From a virus, in the IMG/VR virus record IMGVR_UViG_3300025011_000030, positions 21,651 to 85,650 of that record: a stretch of 64,000 bases of DNA; one strand, written 5' to 3'. Under the pieces are notes generated by a model. It searched no databases. It was not told where the DNA came from and saw nothing but the letters and a program-made list of their open reading frames with translations. The number at the start of each line of letters is the position of its first letter. The stretch's first letter is position 1. The translations under genes were made by a program, and so were the position numbers. Shown here one piece after another: positions 30,430-38,824 of this stretch.

Positions 30430-32079
30430 TTGGGTGCAGATGTTGACGGTAAAAATTCAAACAAACGATATAAAGGGAAGTTACAATATCTTCTTAAATT
30501 AGGAGTTGACCCTGTAGTCGCTGCTAGAAAAGCTAGAGGGTATGCCGGAGGTAAAACATCGCCTAAAGCTGGGAAGACTGAAGGTGAACTTGAAGCCGAA
30601 GGTATTACTGCAGGTGAAGATGAGCAGGTTGCCGTGCCGTATAGTACAGCCAACGACTTACCGAGTACAGTTAAGGATGCACTACCTCCCAAAGCGCAAA
30701 AGATATGGATGAAGGCTTATAATTCAGCTACTGAAGACGAAGCTCACGATGCCGATAGTTGCACTATTATCGCTTGGGAAGCTATTAACGAGGCGGGTTA
30801 TACTAAGCAGGCCGAAGGTTGGGTTAAGGCAAGTGACCGTGTAGGTAAAATTCACGGAATGATTGCTCTACAGGAGGCTATGCTCACACCGGCCCCTTCA
30901 GGGTTGCAGTATTCAGCTTCTTCTATGATTGAAATTATGCGAACAGGTCAATGGGATCATCCATTGTACGGTATATTGACAATCACGTCCGAAAGCATGG
31001 ACGGTTTTATAGCTAACTTCTACAATAACGTTAGAGGAATAGACTTGGCTGTAGATAAGGAGCACGAACCGGAAGCTGGAGCATTAGGGTGGTTCAAGAA
31101 ACTTTGGAAAGTACCCAGTGACGACGGTGAAGGTTCTTTCAGCCTTATGGCAGAGATTCAATGGACTTGGCAAGGTGAGCAACTTATTCGCGATGGAGTT
31201 TACCGTTATTTCAGTCCTGAGTTTGACTTTGAATGGACTGACCCGGAAACAGCTAATACTTATAGTAACGTGCTATTCGGTGGTGCTTTGACTAACCGCC
31301 CGTTTATAAAACGTATGGATCCTATTATATTAAGTGAAGACATGATTAATAACCTTGGGTTCGTATTTAATAGGACGAGCGGTAAACAAACAAGTGTTCC
31401 CGGTAGTAACCCGCCTGACAAGGGTTCAGGTAAACAAACCAAAGGAGGAGATGTAGACGTGAAATTATCTAAAGAGCATTATCAGGCCCTTGGATTAAGC
31501 GAAGGTGCTACTGATGAACAAATTCTCGAAGCTATTAAAGCGAAAACTGCAGTCCCACCGACAGGCTTAAAGTTAAGTACCGAACATTTAACCGTTCTCG
31601 GTTTAAGCGAAGGTGCTACTGATGAGCAAGTATTGAATGCCATTAAGGCTGTGAATACCGAAAAGCAAGAAACAGTTCAACTTTCTGAAACTGTTAGACA
31701 TCTTAACGAAAAAATGACTGCCCTACAAGGTCAAACCGAACTGTTGAACAAAGAAAATATCAGGCTGGCTGAAGCTGCGAAAGAAGCTCGTTGGGAAAAA
31801 GTATCTCAAGACGCTTTTCGTGACGGTCGTATGACTGTGACATTAGCTGAAAAGTTTAAGCCGTTATTTGTAGCTAATCCGGATTCTATTGAGCCCATCA
31901 TTGCTAGTTTACCCAAGGTTATTGCAGGCGAAACAGGTACTTCCGGAGCTGCCGGCAGTGCTGCAGGTAGTACTACAAAGTTATCCGAAAGTCAGGATAA
32001 TGTTGCAAAACAACTGGGCCTGAGTGAGGATGCCATGTTGAAAAATGTACCGGCTTATATGAAACCTCAAGGGGAGTAA
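30430..32079 (+). CDS. Mu I-like prohead protease/scaffold with N-terminal ChaB domain
   Basis: 549 residues. Residues about 75-145 (DLPSTVKDALPPKAQKIWMK, then AW and GW positions) fit ChaB. The Mu gpI protease follows (LAVDKEHEPEAGALGWFKKL, RYFSPEFDFEW, LFGGALTNRPF). The C-terminal scaffold contains two copies of a ~28-residue repeat built on LGLSEGATDEQ. It would process and shape the prohead. TTG 30430 after GAGGAGGTGA. Confidence 0.85.
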   Translation: MGADVDGKNSNKRYKGKLQYLLKLGVDPVVAARKARGYAGGKTSPKAGKTEGELEAEGITAGEDEQVAVPYSTANDLPSTVKDALPPKAQKIWMKAYNSATEDEAHDADSCTIIAWEAINEAGYTKQAEGWVKASDRVGKIHGMIALQEAMLTPAPSGLQYSASSMIEIMRTGQWDHPLYGILTITSESMDGFIANFYNNVRGIDLAVDKEHEPEAGALGWFKKLWKVPSDDGEGSFSLMAEIQWTWQGEQLIRDGVYRYFSPEFDFEWTDPETANTYSNVLFGGALTNRPFIKRMDPIILSEDMINNLGFVFNRTSGKQTSVPGSNPPDKGSGKQTKGGDVDVKLSKEHYQALGLSEGATDEQILEAIKAKTAVPPTGLKLSTEHLTVLGLSEGATDEQVLNAIKAVNTEKQETVQLSETVRHLNEKMTALQGQTELLNKENIRLAEAAKEARWEKVSQDAFRDGRMTVTLAEKFKPLFVANPDSIEPIIASLPKVIAGETGTSGAAGSAAGSTTKLSESQDNVAKQLGLSEDAMLKNVPAYMKPQGE

Positions 32080-32139
32080 GCTTTGTTTCTTCTCTTACCG
32101 TAATATAAATTTAATTTAGCATCAAGGAGGTTATACCTA

Positions 32140-33171
32140 ATGGCTTTAGCTACTGGTAAAGATCGTAAAAGTAAAGACGGTAACATGTTAGCTTTGACTG
32201 TGAAGGCTAACAGTGCAATTTATAAAGGAGCTGCGGTATGTGTAGGTGCGGACGGGTATCTTATTCCCGGTGCAGATACTGCCGGGCTGATTTTCGCTGG
32301 AATAGCTTATGAGTCATTGACAGGTGATGGTGCATTGAAATGCCGAGTTGAACGGAGAGGTTTATTCCTGTTTAGTATTGCTGCAGCTACCATCGCCAAC
32401 ATTGGTGACGCTGTATTCTTGGTTGACGATGATACTGTTGGTGTAGCGGCTACTACAGATAATGACATTTACTGCGGGGTTATTGCTGCTTATGAATCGT
32501 CTACTACAGTATGGGTAGATATTTATCCGGCATTGTTGCAGACTGATGTGGCTGTACACATCGCCGATACTGCTGATGCTCACGATGCTAGTGCAATTTC
32601 GTTAGTTGATGTTGGTACATTTACCGCAGAAACTGAAGTTGAAGGTGCTTTGCAGGAGATTTACCAAGAACTTATTTCAGCTCAAAAGGTTATTCCTATT
32701 CCGTTGAATTCATTCACCTTGGAGGACGGGACTGCTATAACAAAGTATTCTGCAGGCGGAGCAACTCCCGGATTTCAGCAGTTAGCCAATAAAGAGGTTG
32801 TACTAACCTGGGACGGTAACGCTACTCAAACCCCAATTGCCGTCACGGTGCCTTTTGTAGATCCTGGCATCGACGATGCTGCTGCTTGTGTAGTTCACCT
32901 ATTAGCTAGGATGGCCGGAGCAGCTGATACTCCTGTAATTGTGCATGAGGCTTATTTTGGCGCTGGTGATACTGATTGTGCTGGTACAGACCCGGAAGTA
33001 ACTGCTGCAACTTTAGCTGAGTATACCTGCACTATCGCGCACGGAGACGTACCTGCTGCACCGTCAAGCTTGACATTGATTTTAACCCCTACTGCCGGGC
33101 AGATGGCGACTGATGAACTATATATCTATGCTGCTTGGTTAGAGGTAACAAGTAAACTGAAAACTAGCTAA
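32140..33171 (+). CDS. Capsid decoration protein with fibre-like extension
   Basis: 343 residues. First ~130 resemble DUF2190 decoration proteins (AIYKGAAVCV, AGIAYES, GDAVFLVDDDT). Then comes a phage-fibre motif, HIADTADAHDASAISL followed by VGTFTAETEVEGALQEIYQEL, and a ~150-residue beta-rich end. It probably coats the capsid and displays an appendage. ATG after AAGGAGG. Confidence 0.7.
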   Translation: MALATGKDRKSKDGNMLALTVKANSAIYKGAAVCVGADGYLIPGADTAGLIFAGIAYESLTGDGALKCRVERRGLFLFSIAAATIANIGDAVFLVDDDTVGVAATTDNDIYCGVIAAYESSTTVWVDIYPALLQTDVAVHIADTADAHDASAISLVDVGTFTAETEVEGALQEIYQELISAQKVIPIPLNSFTLEDGTAITKYSAGGATPGFQQLANKEVVLTWDGNATQTPIAVTVPFVDPGIDDAAACVVHLLARMAGAADTPVIVHEAYFGAGDTDCAGTDPEVTAATLAEYTCTIAHGDVPAAPSSLTLILTPTAGQMATDELYIYAAWLEVTSKLKTS

Positions 33172-33227
33172 TTAGTATTTAAAGAAATAAGCTTTTATTT
33201 TCATAATTTATTAGGGGAGTGATACAA

Positions 33228-34118
33228 ATGGCTGTAGTAACAAGTGATTATTTAGTTGCTGCTTATCAAGGTCTTTCAGCTATTTACAATGAGACCTTTG
33301 AAGCAACTGTTCCCGAATGGCCTAAAATTGCTATGGAAGCTCCTTCGGATACAGAGTCCGAAGTTTATAACTGGGTCGCTGAAGTACCTGGTATGAAGGA
33401 ATGGGTTGACGAGAGAACGTTAGAAGGACTCAAGCAGTTTAGCTTCACTATTAAGAACAAAGACTGGGAATCCACTATTGCCGTTGACCGTAACACTATG
33501 GAAGACGACAAACTGGGTCAAATCAAGCCACGTATTCAGGACTTGGCAATGGCAGCTAAAACTCACCCGGACGAGTTAGTATTTAACCTGTTAGCTAACG
33601 GGTTCACTACTATTTGTTTTGACGGTCAATACTTCTTCGACGACGATCATCCACTAGCCGACGGTACTACCCAAAGTAATAAATTAACTTTGGCCCTTGA
33701 TGCTACTGGGTTACAAACTGCACTGAGTACAGGCCGTCGCCTTAAGGGTTATACCGGCAGACCGTTGAACATTGTTTTTGATACTTTGTGCGTTCCTCCT
33801 GAACTTGAAATGGCTGCCCGTAAACTTTTGTTCGCCGATGTTAACGACGCCGGTGCTACCAACATTATGAAGGGTATCCTTCCGAACCTTGTAGTTAATC
33901 CGTGGTTGACTGACCCGTCTGATTGGTATATTCTTTGTACCAAGAGACCATTGAAATCTGTTATTTTACAGATGCGCAAACGTCCCGAATTCATTTCTTT
34001 GGATAGGCCGGACGACTACACTGCATTTATGAAGAAGCAGTTCCTTTATGGAGTAGATTCCAGATACAATGTGGGCTTCGGTATGTATCAACTGGCTGTA
34101 GGATCACATGCAGCATAA
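33228..34118 (+). CDS. Major capsid protein (Mu gpT-like)
   Basis: 296 residues. N-terminus with NETFEATVPEWPKIAMEAPSDTESE, then GLKQFSFTIKNKDWE, FDDDHPLADGT and PPELEMAARKLL match the Mu gpT major head subunit family. Forms the icosahedral shell. ATG 33228 after GGGGAG. Followed by a strong terminator-like hairpin, so its transcript can end here. Confidence 0.92.
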   Translation: MAVVTSDYLVAAYQGLSAIYNETFEATVPEWPKIAMEAPSDTESEVYNWVAEVPGMKEWVDERTLEGLKQFSFTIKNKDWESTIAVDRNTMEDDKLGQIKPRIQDLAMAAKTHPDELVFNLLANGFTTICFDGQYFFDDDHPLADGTTQSNKLTLALDATGLQTALSTGRRLKGYTGRPLNIVFDTLCVPPELEMAARKLLFADVNDAGATNIMKGILPNLVVNPWLTDPSDWYILCTKRPLKSVILQMRKRPEFISLDRPDDYTAFMKKQFLYGVDSRYNVGFGMYQLAVGSHAA

Positions 34119-34141
34119 GCATTTTTATATTTAAACTGTAC

Positions 34142-34174
34142 AAAGGGAACCTAACTATAATGAGGTTCCCTTTT
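34142..34174 (+). terminator. Terminator after the capsid gene
   Basis: AAAGGGAACCT pairs with AGGTTCCCTTTT around AACTATAATG. Would attenuate transcription into the connector genes. Confidence 0.75.
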
Positions 34175-34211
34175 AACTAAATTTTAAGTCTACGAAAGGG
34201 AGGGTACATAA

Positions 34212-34391
34212 GTGTTATATTTTATTCGTGCCATTTCTCCTAACGGTTTTTGGAGAGCCGGTATTCATTTTACCCATAAAGGTATTAATGTAGATGCGTC
34301 TTTGTTAACCGATGCCCAGTTCACTGCCATTATGGACGAGCCCATGTTAATCGTTACCGAAATACCTCAAAAGGTTGCTGACGAGGATTAA
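34212..34391 (+). CDS. Mu gp35/HI1506-like small head protein
   Basis: 59 residues, GTG after GGGAGGG. The pattern IRAISPNGFWRAGIHF ... LTDAQFTAIMDEPMLIV matches the small Mu gp35/HI1506 domain, which lies between capsid and connector genes in Mu-like clusters, as here. Confidence 0.6.
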   Translation: MLYFIRAISPNGFWRAGIHFTHKGINVDASLLTDAQFTAIMDEPMLIVTEIPQKVADED

Positions 34392-34412
34392 ACTGTATTG
34401 AGGTGATTCATT

Positions 34413-34838
34413 TTGGCTTATCATTCTCAGAGTGACGTTGAAGCTTTACTTAAACAATTAAATTTCACGTTTACTGACGTTTCTAAAATAACTTTAACCC
34501 AGCTTCAGCAGTATATTGTAGATACTGATTTGTATGTTGATAACAGGTTGGCACGTATTTATGCAGTGCCGGTAACAGATGCTGAGGCTATGACGATTCT
34601 ACGGCCTGTAGCAGCTCAATTAACGGCTTCAAAATGTTGGCGCATACTATATGCGGCTCAACAAGGTGAAAGTAATAAAGCTAAAGAGTGGGAGCGACTG
34701 TCTGAGACAGTGTTAAAACAAATAATTTCTGCTGAAATGCTGTTCGGTAAAGCTGTTAAATCAAGTTCACATGTTACTCCATGGTCGGCTTTATCCGAAT
34801 CAACTCCTATATGGAAAATGTCTACTGATCAGTGGTGA
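34413..34838 (+). CDS. Head-tail connector, Mu gp36/DUF1320-like
   Basis: 141 residues. VEALLKQLNFTFTDV, IVDTDLYVDNRLARIYAVPVTD and the helical LRPVAAQLTASKCWRIL match DUF1320-type adaptor proteins that sit beneath the portal. TTG after GAGGTGA. Gene order supports the call. Confidence 0.75.
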   Translation: MAYHSQSDVEALLKQLNFTFTDVSKITLTQLQQYIVDTDLYVDNRLARIYAVPVTDAEAMTILRPVAAQLTASKCWRILYAAQQGESNKAKEWERLSETVLKQIISAEMLFGKAVKSSSHVTPWSALSESTPIWKMSTDQW

Positions 34839-34844
34839 TAGGTT

Positions 34845-35369
34845 ATGCTAAATCTTAGATTTGAAGTGGCAGGCGATGTTCAACTCTCCCGAATGCTTGA
34901 TCGAGTGAGTGGTGATTTGTCTAACATGAGGCCCGCTTGGGACAGGATACACGAAAACTTTCTTCGAGGTGAGCACGGTACTTTCGCCATGGAGGGAGCT
35001 TTCGGTGGTAAGGCTAAATGGGCTTCATTGAGTCCTAAGTACAAACTATGGAAAGAAAGTCGCTATCCTGGGCAGCCTATTTTAGTTTTAACAGGTTCGT
35101 TACGAGCGAGTTTAACGCAATCAAGCGACCCTGATCATATATATGAACCTACCGATGCAGGAGTTTCTATTGGTACAAAGATACGTACTCCCAATGGCAG
35201 ATGGAACCTTGGGTTTCTTCATCAAAAGGGAACCAGTAAAATGCCGGAACGTCCTCCGGTTGAATTAACAGCCCAACAGAAAAACGATTGGGTGAATATT
35301 ATGCATGAATGGCTTTGGGACGATGTAATACCGTGGCAGAGACAGAACGAAATGAGGCCGCCGAGGTGA
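34845..35369 (+). CDS. Virion morphogenesis protein, Mu gpG-like
   Basis: 174 residues. WASLSPKYKLWKESRYPGQPILVLTG-type segment, then SLRASLT and a late LGFLHQKGTSKMPERP are the hallmarks of the phage virion morphogenesis (gpG/HK97 gp10-like) family, used in head-tail joining. Confidence 0.8.
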   Translation: MLNLRFEVAGDVQLSRMLDRVSGDLSNMRPAWDRIHENFLRGEHGTFAMEGAFGGKAKWASLSPKYKLWKESRYPGQPILVLTGSLRASLTQSSDPDHIYEPTDAGVSIGTKIRTPNGRWNLGFLHQKGTSKMPERPPVELTAQQKNDWVNIMHEWLWDDVIPWQRQNEMRPPR

Positions 35370-35375
35370 TAAGCA

Positions 35376-35837
35376 GTGCCAAACGCTGAACAGATAACTG
35401 ATGTTTGTAAGTCAATCATCGCTAATAATATCGAAGCAAAGCTGGCAGAGATAAACGAAAAGAACGGTAAAGGAGTAATCACTCCTGTTCCTGTAGAATA
35501 CTTCAGCCGTGAAATAGACGAAAACATGCTAGTCAATTATCCGGCCTGCAAGATTAGCTATTTAAGATTTTCTAAAATTGAGGAATACACCTGGCGACAT
35601 TATTTGAATATAGAGTTTTACCAGGTCAACCACGATCAAGATGCACTTGAAATACAAATCAAAAGGCTTGCATCAGCAGGTCAAAAAATACTTGAAAAAG
35701 AGCTGAATTGGCATGGATACGGGCATGACCCAAAGGTAACTGATGGGTTCATAAGTTCTGTATTGCCCGTAGAGTCAGGATTCCTTCGGGCCTGTCGGTT
35801 GCAGTTTAGTGTAGATACTATCGAGGAGGGATATTGA
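35376..35837 (+). CDS. Tail completion/terminator-like protein
   Basis: 153 residues, GTG start 6 bases after the preceding stop. Size, position and alternating alpha/beta composition fit the tail terminator of siphophages; no strong motif. Overlaps the tail tube gene by one base. Confidence 0.5.
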   Translation: MPNAEQITDVCKSIIANNIEAKLAEINEKNGKGVITPVPVEYFSREIDENMLVNYPACKISYLRFSKIEEYTWRHYLNIEFYQVNHDQDALEIQIKRLASAGQKILEKELNWHGYGHDPKVTDGFISSVLPVESGFLRACRLQFSVDTIEEGY

Positions 35838-36388
35838 TGGCAGTAAATACAAGTTTAATTCATGTTGGGGCCGGTGTTTTGTCCTTAGATGAGGGATTAT
35901 CTACGGCACTGACGGTTGAGGCTACAGAAGAAGGTGGTACTTTAGCTTTTTCAGCAGCCTTGGAAGCTATTGAAATAGATGAGGCTATTGGGCCTGTTGA
36001 AATGTTTATCACTGGTGAAGAATGTACCTTTGCCGTTACCTGTAAAGAAATTGAAGCCGCAAAGGTAAAAATGGCTATGGGTCACGGCACTATCGCGACT
36101 ACTGCTGCCGGGGTAGGTACAAAAGGTAAGGATGTTTTGGAGTTCGGTAGTAGCAGTACAGTGACAAAGCGTACATTAAAGTACACTGTGCCGCGCAAAC
36201 ATAACCCGGCCCTTAACATCGTTGTAGAGCTGTATTATGTTGTCGCTGTTCCTTCGTTGGAAAAGAAATTTACTAAAAAAGGTCAAACCATGATAGCAAT
36301 GACCTTCAAAGCATTGAATGACATGACTAAGATTGCAGGTAAGCGCCTGGGCAAGATAACCTATGAAACTGCCGAAGCAACAAGCTAA
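35837..36388 (+). CDS. Major tail tube protein
   Basis: 183 residues, beta-rich with TCKEIEAAKVKMAMG and TLKYTVPRKHNPALN; size and location before the chaperone/tape region fit the tail tube. No sheath gene is seen nearby, which points to a non-contractile tail. ATG 35837 after GAGGAGGG. Confidence 0.65.
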   Translation: MAVNTSLIHVGAGVLSLDEGLSTALTVEATEEGGTLAFSAALEAIEIDEAIGPVEMFITGEECTFAVTCKEIEAAKVKMAMGHGTIATTAAGVGTKGKDVLEFGSSSTVTKRTLKYTVPRKHNPALNIVVELYYVVAVPSLEKKFTKKGQTMIAMTFKALNDMTKIAGKRLGKITYETAEATS

Positions 36389-36402
36389 GGAGGGCTAAAT
36401 AA

Positions 36403-36735
36403 ATGGCAAGAACTGCATTGGCTGTACAATCCTGTGCCATCACAGGATTGCTCCCTTTATATACCGCTGCTAATGCCCTTGGGCATAGTGTAGCCAATAA
36501 CGGGGAAACTTTTCTTCATGTTAAAAATGGTGATGCTTCCGACATAACGGTAACGCTTGTCAGTATACCTGACCCGTGGGGACGGACTGGTGACAAAGTA
36601 ATTACCGTATCGGCTGCGAGCGAAAAGATGATAGGGCCTATACCGCCGTTACTATTTAATCAGGCAGACGGTACTGTTAATGTTGATTTTTCAGCTGTCA
36701 CCAGTGTAACTTTAACTGCTGTAAAGTTGAGGTAA
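36403..36735 (+). CDS. Small beta-rich virion protein
   Basis: 110 residues, ATG after AAGGAGG. Beta-strand pattern with FLHVKNGDASDITVTLVSIPDPWG resembling small phage decoration or tail proteins. No family named with confidence. Confidence 0.55.
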   Translation: MARTALAVQSCAITGLLPLYTAANALGHSVANNGETFLHVKNGDASDITVTLVSIPDPWGRTGDKVITVSAASEKMIGPIPPLLFNQADGTVNVDFSAVTSVTLTAVKLR

Positions 36736-36739
36736 TGAT

Positions 36740-38617
36740 ATGAGCGATACATTATTAAGAGAGACGCAACCAAAGCCGGGACAGTTACCTGAAATTGTCC
36801 CGGGTCAATATTGGGATCATGATACGGAGCAATACGCAGCTATTAAAGGAGCTCACGGAGCTCCTAGAGTACTTTTATGGGACACGAATGGAGGCCCGTT
36901 ACTAACTACTGAGCAGCCTGGTATCGTTGACGTTACCGACCGAGCTGCCAGGGAGTTAGGTAAGATAAGTGCCGATAATCTTGATATTTCTTTGTCTGAC
37001 TTGCGGGATGCTATTGCCGGAGCAGGTGCAGCGACGAAAACTCTTGCCGATTTAGCCACTCTATTAACTTCGGTTAACGCGAAGGATTTCGCAAGTCAAA
37101 CCACGTTAGCTGCTATTTTAGGTAAGCTTATCTCAGATCCCTCAACATCGGCGAAACAGGACATATTGATTGCTAAAGATTTCGCAACCGAAACGACGCT
37201 TGCGGCAATTGGGTTGCTGATGACTGCCCTTACTGGCAAAGACTTTGCCACACAAACAACATTAGCAGAAATTTCAGCAAAGCTTTTAACTGCTCCTTCT
37301 ACAGAAGCAAAGCAAGATACACTCATCAGCCATGTTGACGGAGTAGAAACTGCACTAACTATATTAAACGCTAAGGATTTCGCCACACAAACGACCCTTG
37401 CAGCAGTATTAGCAAAGATCATTGCAGCACCGGCGACTGAGGCTAAACAGGATACTTTAAATGCGAAAGACTTTGCAACACAGGCTACATTAGCGGCAGT
37501 CTTAGCGAAAATTATAGCCGCCCCAGCTACAGAAGCAAAACAGGATATTCTAAACGCTAAAGATTTTGCTACGCAGACAACATTGGTCGCTATTCTAAAT
37601 AAGATTATAGAGGCACCTGCTACGGAGGCAACGTTAGCATCCGTGCAAGCCACATTAGCACAAGGCGGTATCCCGGCGACAACGCTGGAAACTACACACC
37701 AAAACGCTGCAACGACAAACGGCAATGGTACTGCCGCAACTGTAAGCGGGTATGGGCCAATCGCTTTCCAAATTACCGGAACCCCTGATGGTGCAACAAT
37801 AACTTGGGAAGGTTCTGTGGACGGTACAAATTATACGGCTTTTAGTGCCACGAAAACTGATACAGGTGCGGCAGCGACCACGGCAACTGCCACAGGAATT
37901 TATTCTGCCAACGTATCCGGCTATAAATCCGTGAGGGCGGTAATTTCTACAGCAGGGGCAAGTACGAGTCTAACTGTCAAATCTCTTGCCGTGGGTGTTG
38001 CTAGACCTCTAACTGCCGATGTGATAACAGTCGGTAAAGCCGCCGATAATGCCGCTGTGAGTGGTAATCCTATTCTTTTGGCAGGTAGATATAGCACAAC
38101 CCCAGCAACGAGGGATAACGGCGATGTTGTGACATTAGAAACTGACGCTACTGGTAGTTTACTTACCAAGCTAACTGGTAGTAAAGCTCTGGTAAGAGTT
38201 ATAATGGCAGACTCAACAGTCACCTTGGGAACGTCACAAAGTGAAATAATTAGTATAACTCCAACGGCTGGGTATAAAGCGAAAGTAATTAATATGTTTA
38301 TATATAGCCCAATCCCTACGGGTGGCACTACCGGTACACATGAATTTAACTGTCATTTCGGATCATCAGTAAACCAGAGAGCGTTTAATATTAAAACAGC
38401 GTATAATAAAGAGCTACTTATATCAGGTAATGCGCCATCCTCGACGGTAGATACTAAAACACCAAACAATGACGCTATTATTAATTCAAATATACAAAAA
38501 ATAGAATTTACCGTAGCTGAACCGTTAAAAATACAATATAAAAACGACACTGGTGCAACACAAACATTTTCCCGGAACATCAGATTAGTTGTAATTGAGG
38601 AGGCAATAATAGCATGA
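36740..38617 (+). CDS. Repeat-rich fibre-like protein with Ig-like domain
   Basis: 625 residues. Residues ~110-300 hold six to seven repeats of ~30-45 residues centred on AKDFATQTTLAAVLAKI and PATEAKQD, predicted as a trimeric helical shaft. Then a ~75-residue beta-sandwich (ITGTPDGATITWEGSVDGTNY) and a ~200-residue end domain. The repeats are less similar in DNA than in protein. A fibre between tube and tape genes is unusual. ATG 36740. Confidence 0.7.
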   Translation: MSDTLLRETQPKPGQLPEIVPGQYWDHDTEQYAAIKGAHGAPRVLLWDTNGGPLLTTEQPGIVDVTDRAARELGKISADNLDISLSDLRDAIAGAGAATKTLADLATLLTSVNAKDFASQTTLAAILGKLISDPSTSAKQDILIAKDFATETTLAAIGLLMTALTGKDFATQTTLAEISAKLLTAPSTEAKQDTLISHVDGVETALTILNAKDFATQTTLAAVLAKIIAAPATEAKQDTLNAKDFATQATLAAVLAKIIAAPATEAKQDILNAKDFATQTTLVAILNKIIEAPATEATLASVQATLAQGGIPATTLETTHQNAATTNGNGTAATVSGYGPIAFQITGTPDGATITWEGSVDGTNYTAFSATKTDTGAAATTATATGIYSANVSGYKSVRAVISTAGASTSLTVKSLAVGVARPLTADVITVGKAADNAAVSGNPILLAGRYSTTPATRDNGDVVTLETDATGSLLTKLTGSKALVRVIMADSTVTLGTSQSEIISITPTAGYKAKVINMFIYSPIPTGGTTGTHEFNCHFGSSVNQRAFNIKTAYNKELLISGNAPSSTVDTKTPNNDAIINSNIQKIEFTVAEPLKIQYKNDTGATQTFSRNIRLVVIEEAIIA

Positions 38618-38721
38618 ATATAGGAGACCGTTTTGAGGTTGAAAATGAACAAATGCAAATAGAAATATATGAAGTAATTGAAATTCGTGATGGAGTTATA
38701 ATTTCGAGAAAGGTATCGTAA
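38614..38721 (+). CDS. Very small acidic protein (35 aa)
   Basis: ATG overlaps the previous stop (ATGA); GGAGG lies 12 bases upstream inside the fibre gene. Strand-rich (FEVENEQMQIEIYEVIEI). Function unknown. Confidence 0.45.
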   Translation: MNIGDRFEVENEQMQIEIYEVIEIRDGVIISRKVS

Positions 38722-38724
38722 TTT

Positions 38725-38758
38725 AACCAACTAACGAAGGTGCTGCTGTTAGTTGGTT
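38725..38758 (+). repeat. Perfect 11-bp inverted repeat
   Basis: AACCAACTAAC and GTTAGTTGGTT separated by 12 bases. No T run follows on the plus strand, so it is not an ordinary terminator; it could be an operator or mRNA-end structure upstream of the integrase. Confidence 0.6.
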
Positions 38759-38775
38759 AGTTGACATTAGGTGAA

Positions 38776-38805
38776 CTTAAAATACCTCCAGCTATTATTT
38801 ATACA
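38776..38805 (+). promoter_or_regulatory. CTTAAAAT / TATACA promoter-like element 9 (integrase)
   Basis: CTTAAAAT at 38776 and TATACA at 38800-38805. The predicted transcript start (about 38812) falls inside the right arm of the hairpin at 38807-38817. Confidence 0.5.
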
Positions 38806-38817
38806 TTAGCTGGAGGT
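38784..38817 (+). promoter_or_regulatory. Hairpin sequestering the integrase ribosome binding site
   Basis: ACCTCCAGCTA (38784-38794) pairs perfectly with TAGCTGGAGGT (38807-38817) around a 12-base loop. The right arm contains GGAGG (38812-38816), the integrase Shine-Dalgarno. Transcripts from upstream would hide it; a transcript starting at the local promoter would not carry the left arm. Confidence 0.7.
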
Positions 38818-38824
38818 GATTATT

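Noticed and set aside
37096-37725. 209-codon minus-strand frame opposite the fibre repeats
   Set aside because: Composition mirrors the plus-strand repeats; no promoter or ribosome site on that strand.
38725-38758. Terminator before the integrase
   Set aside because: The hairpin is perfect but no T run follows on either useful side, so listed only as an inverted repeat.
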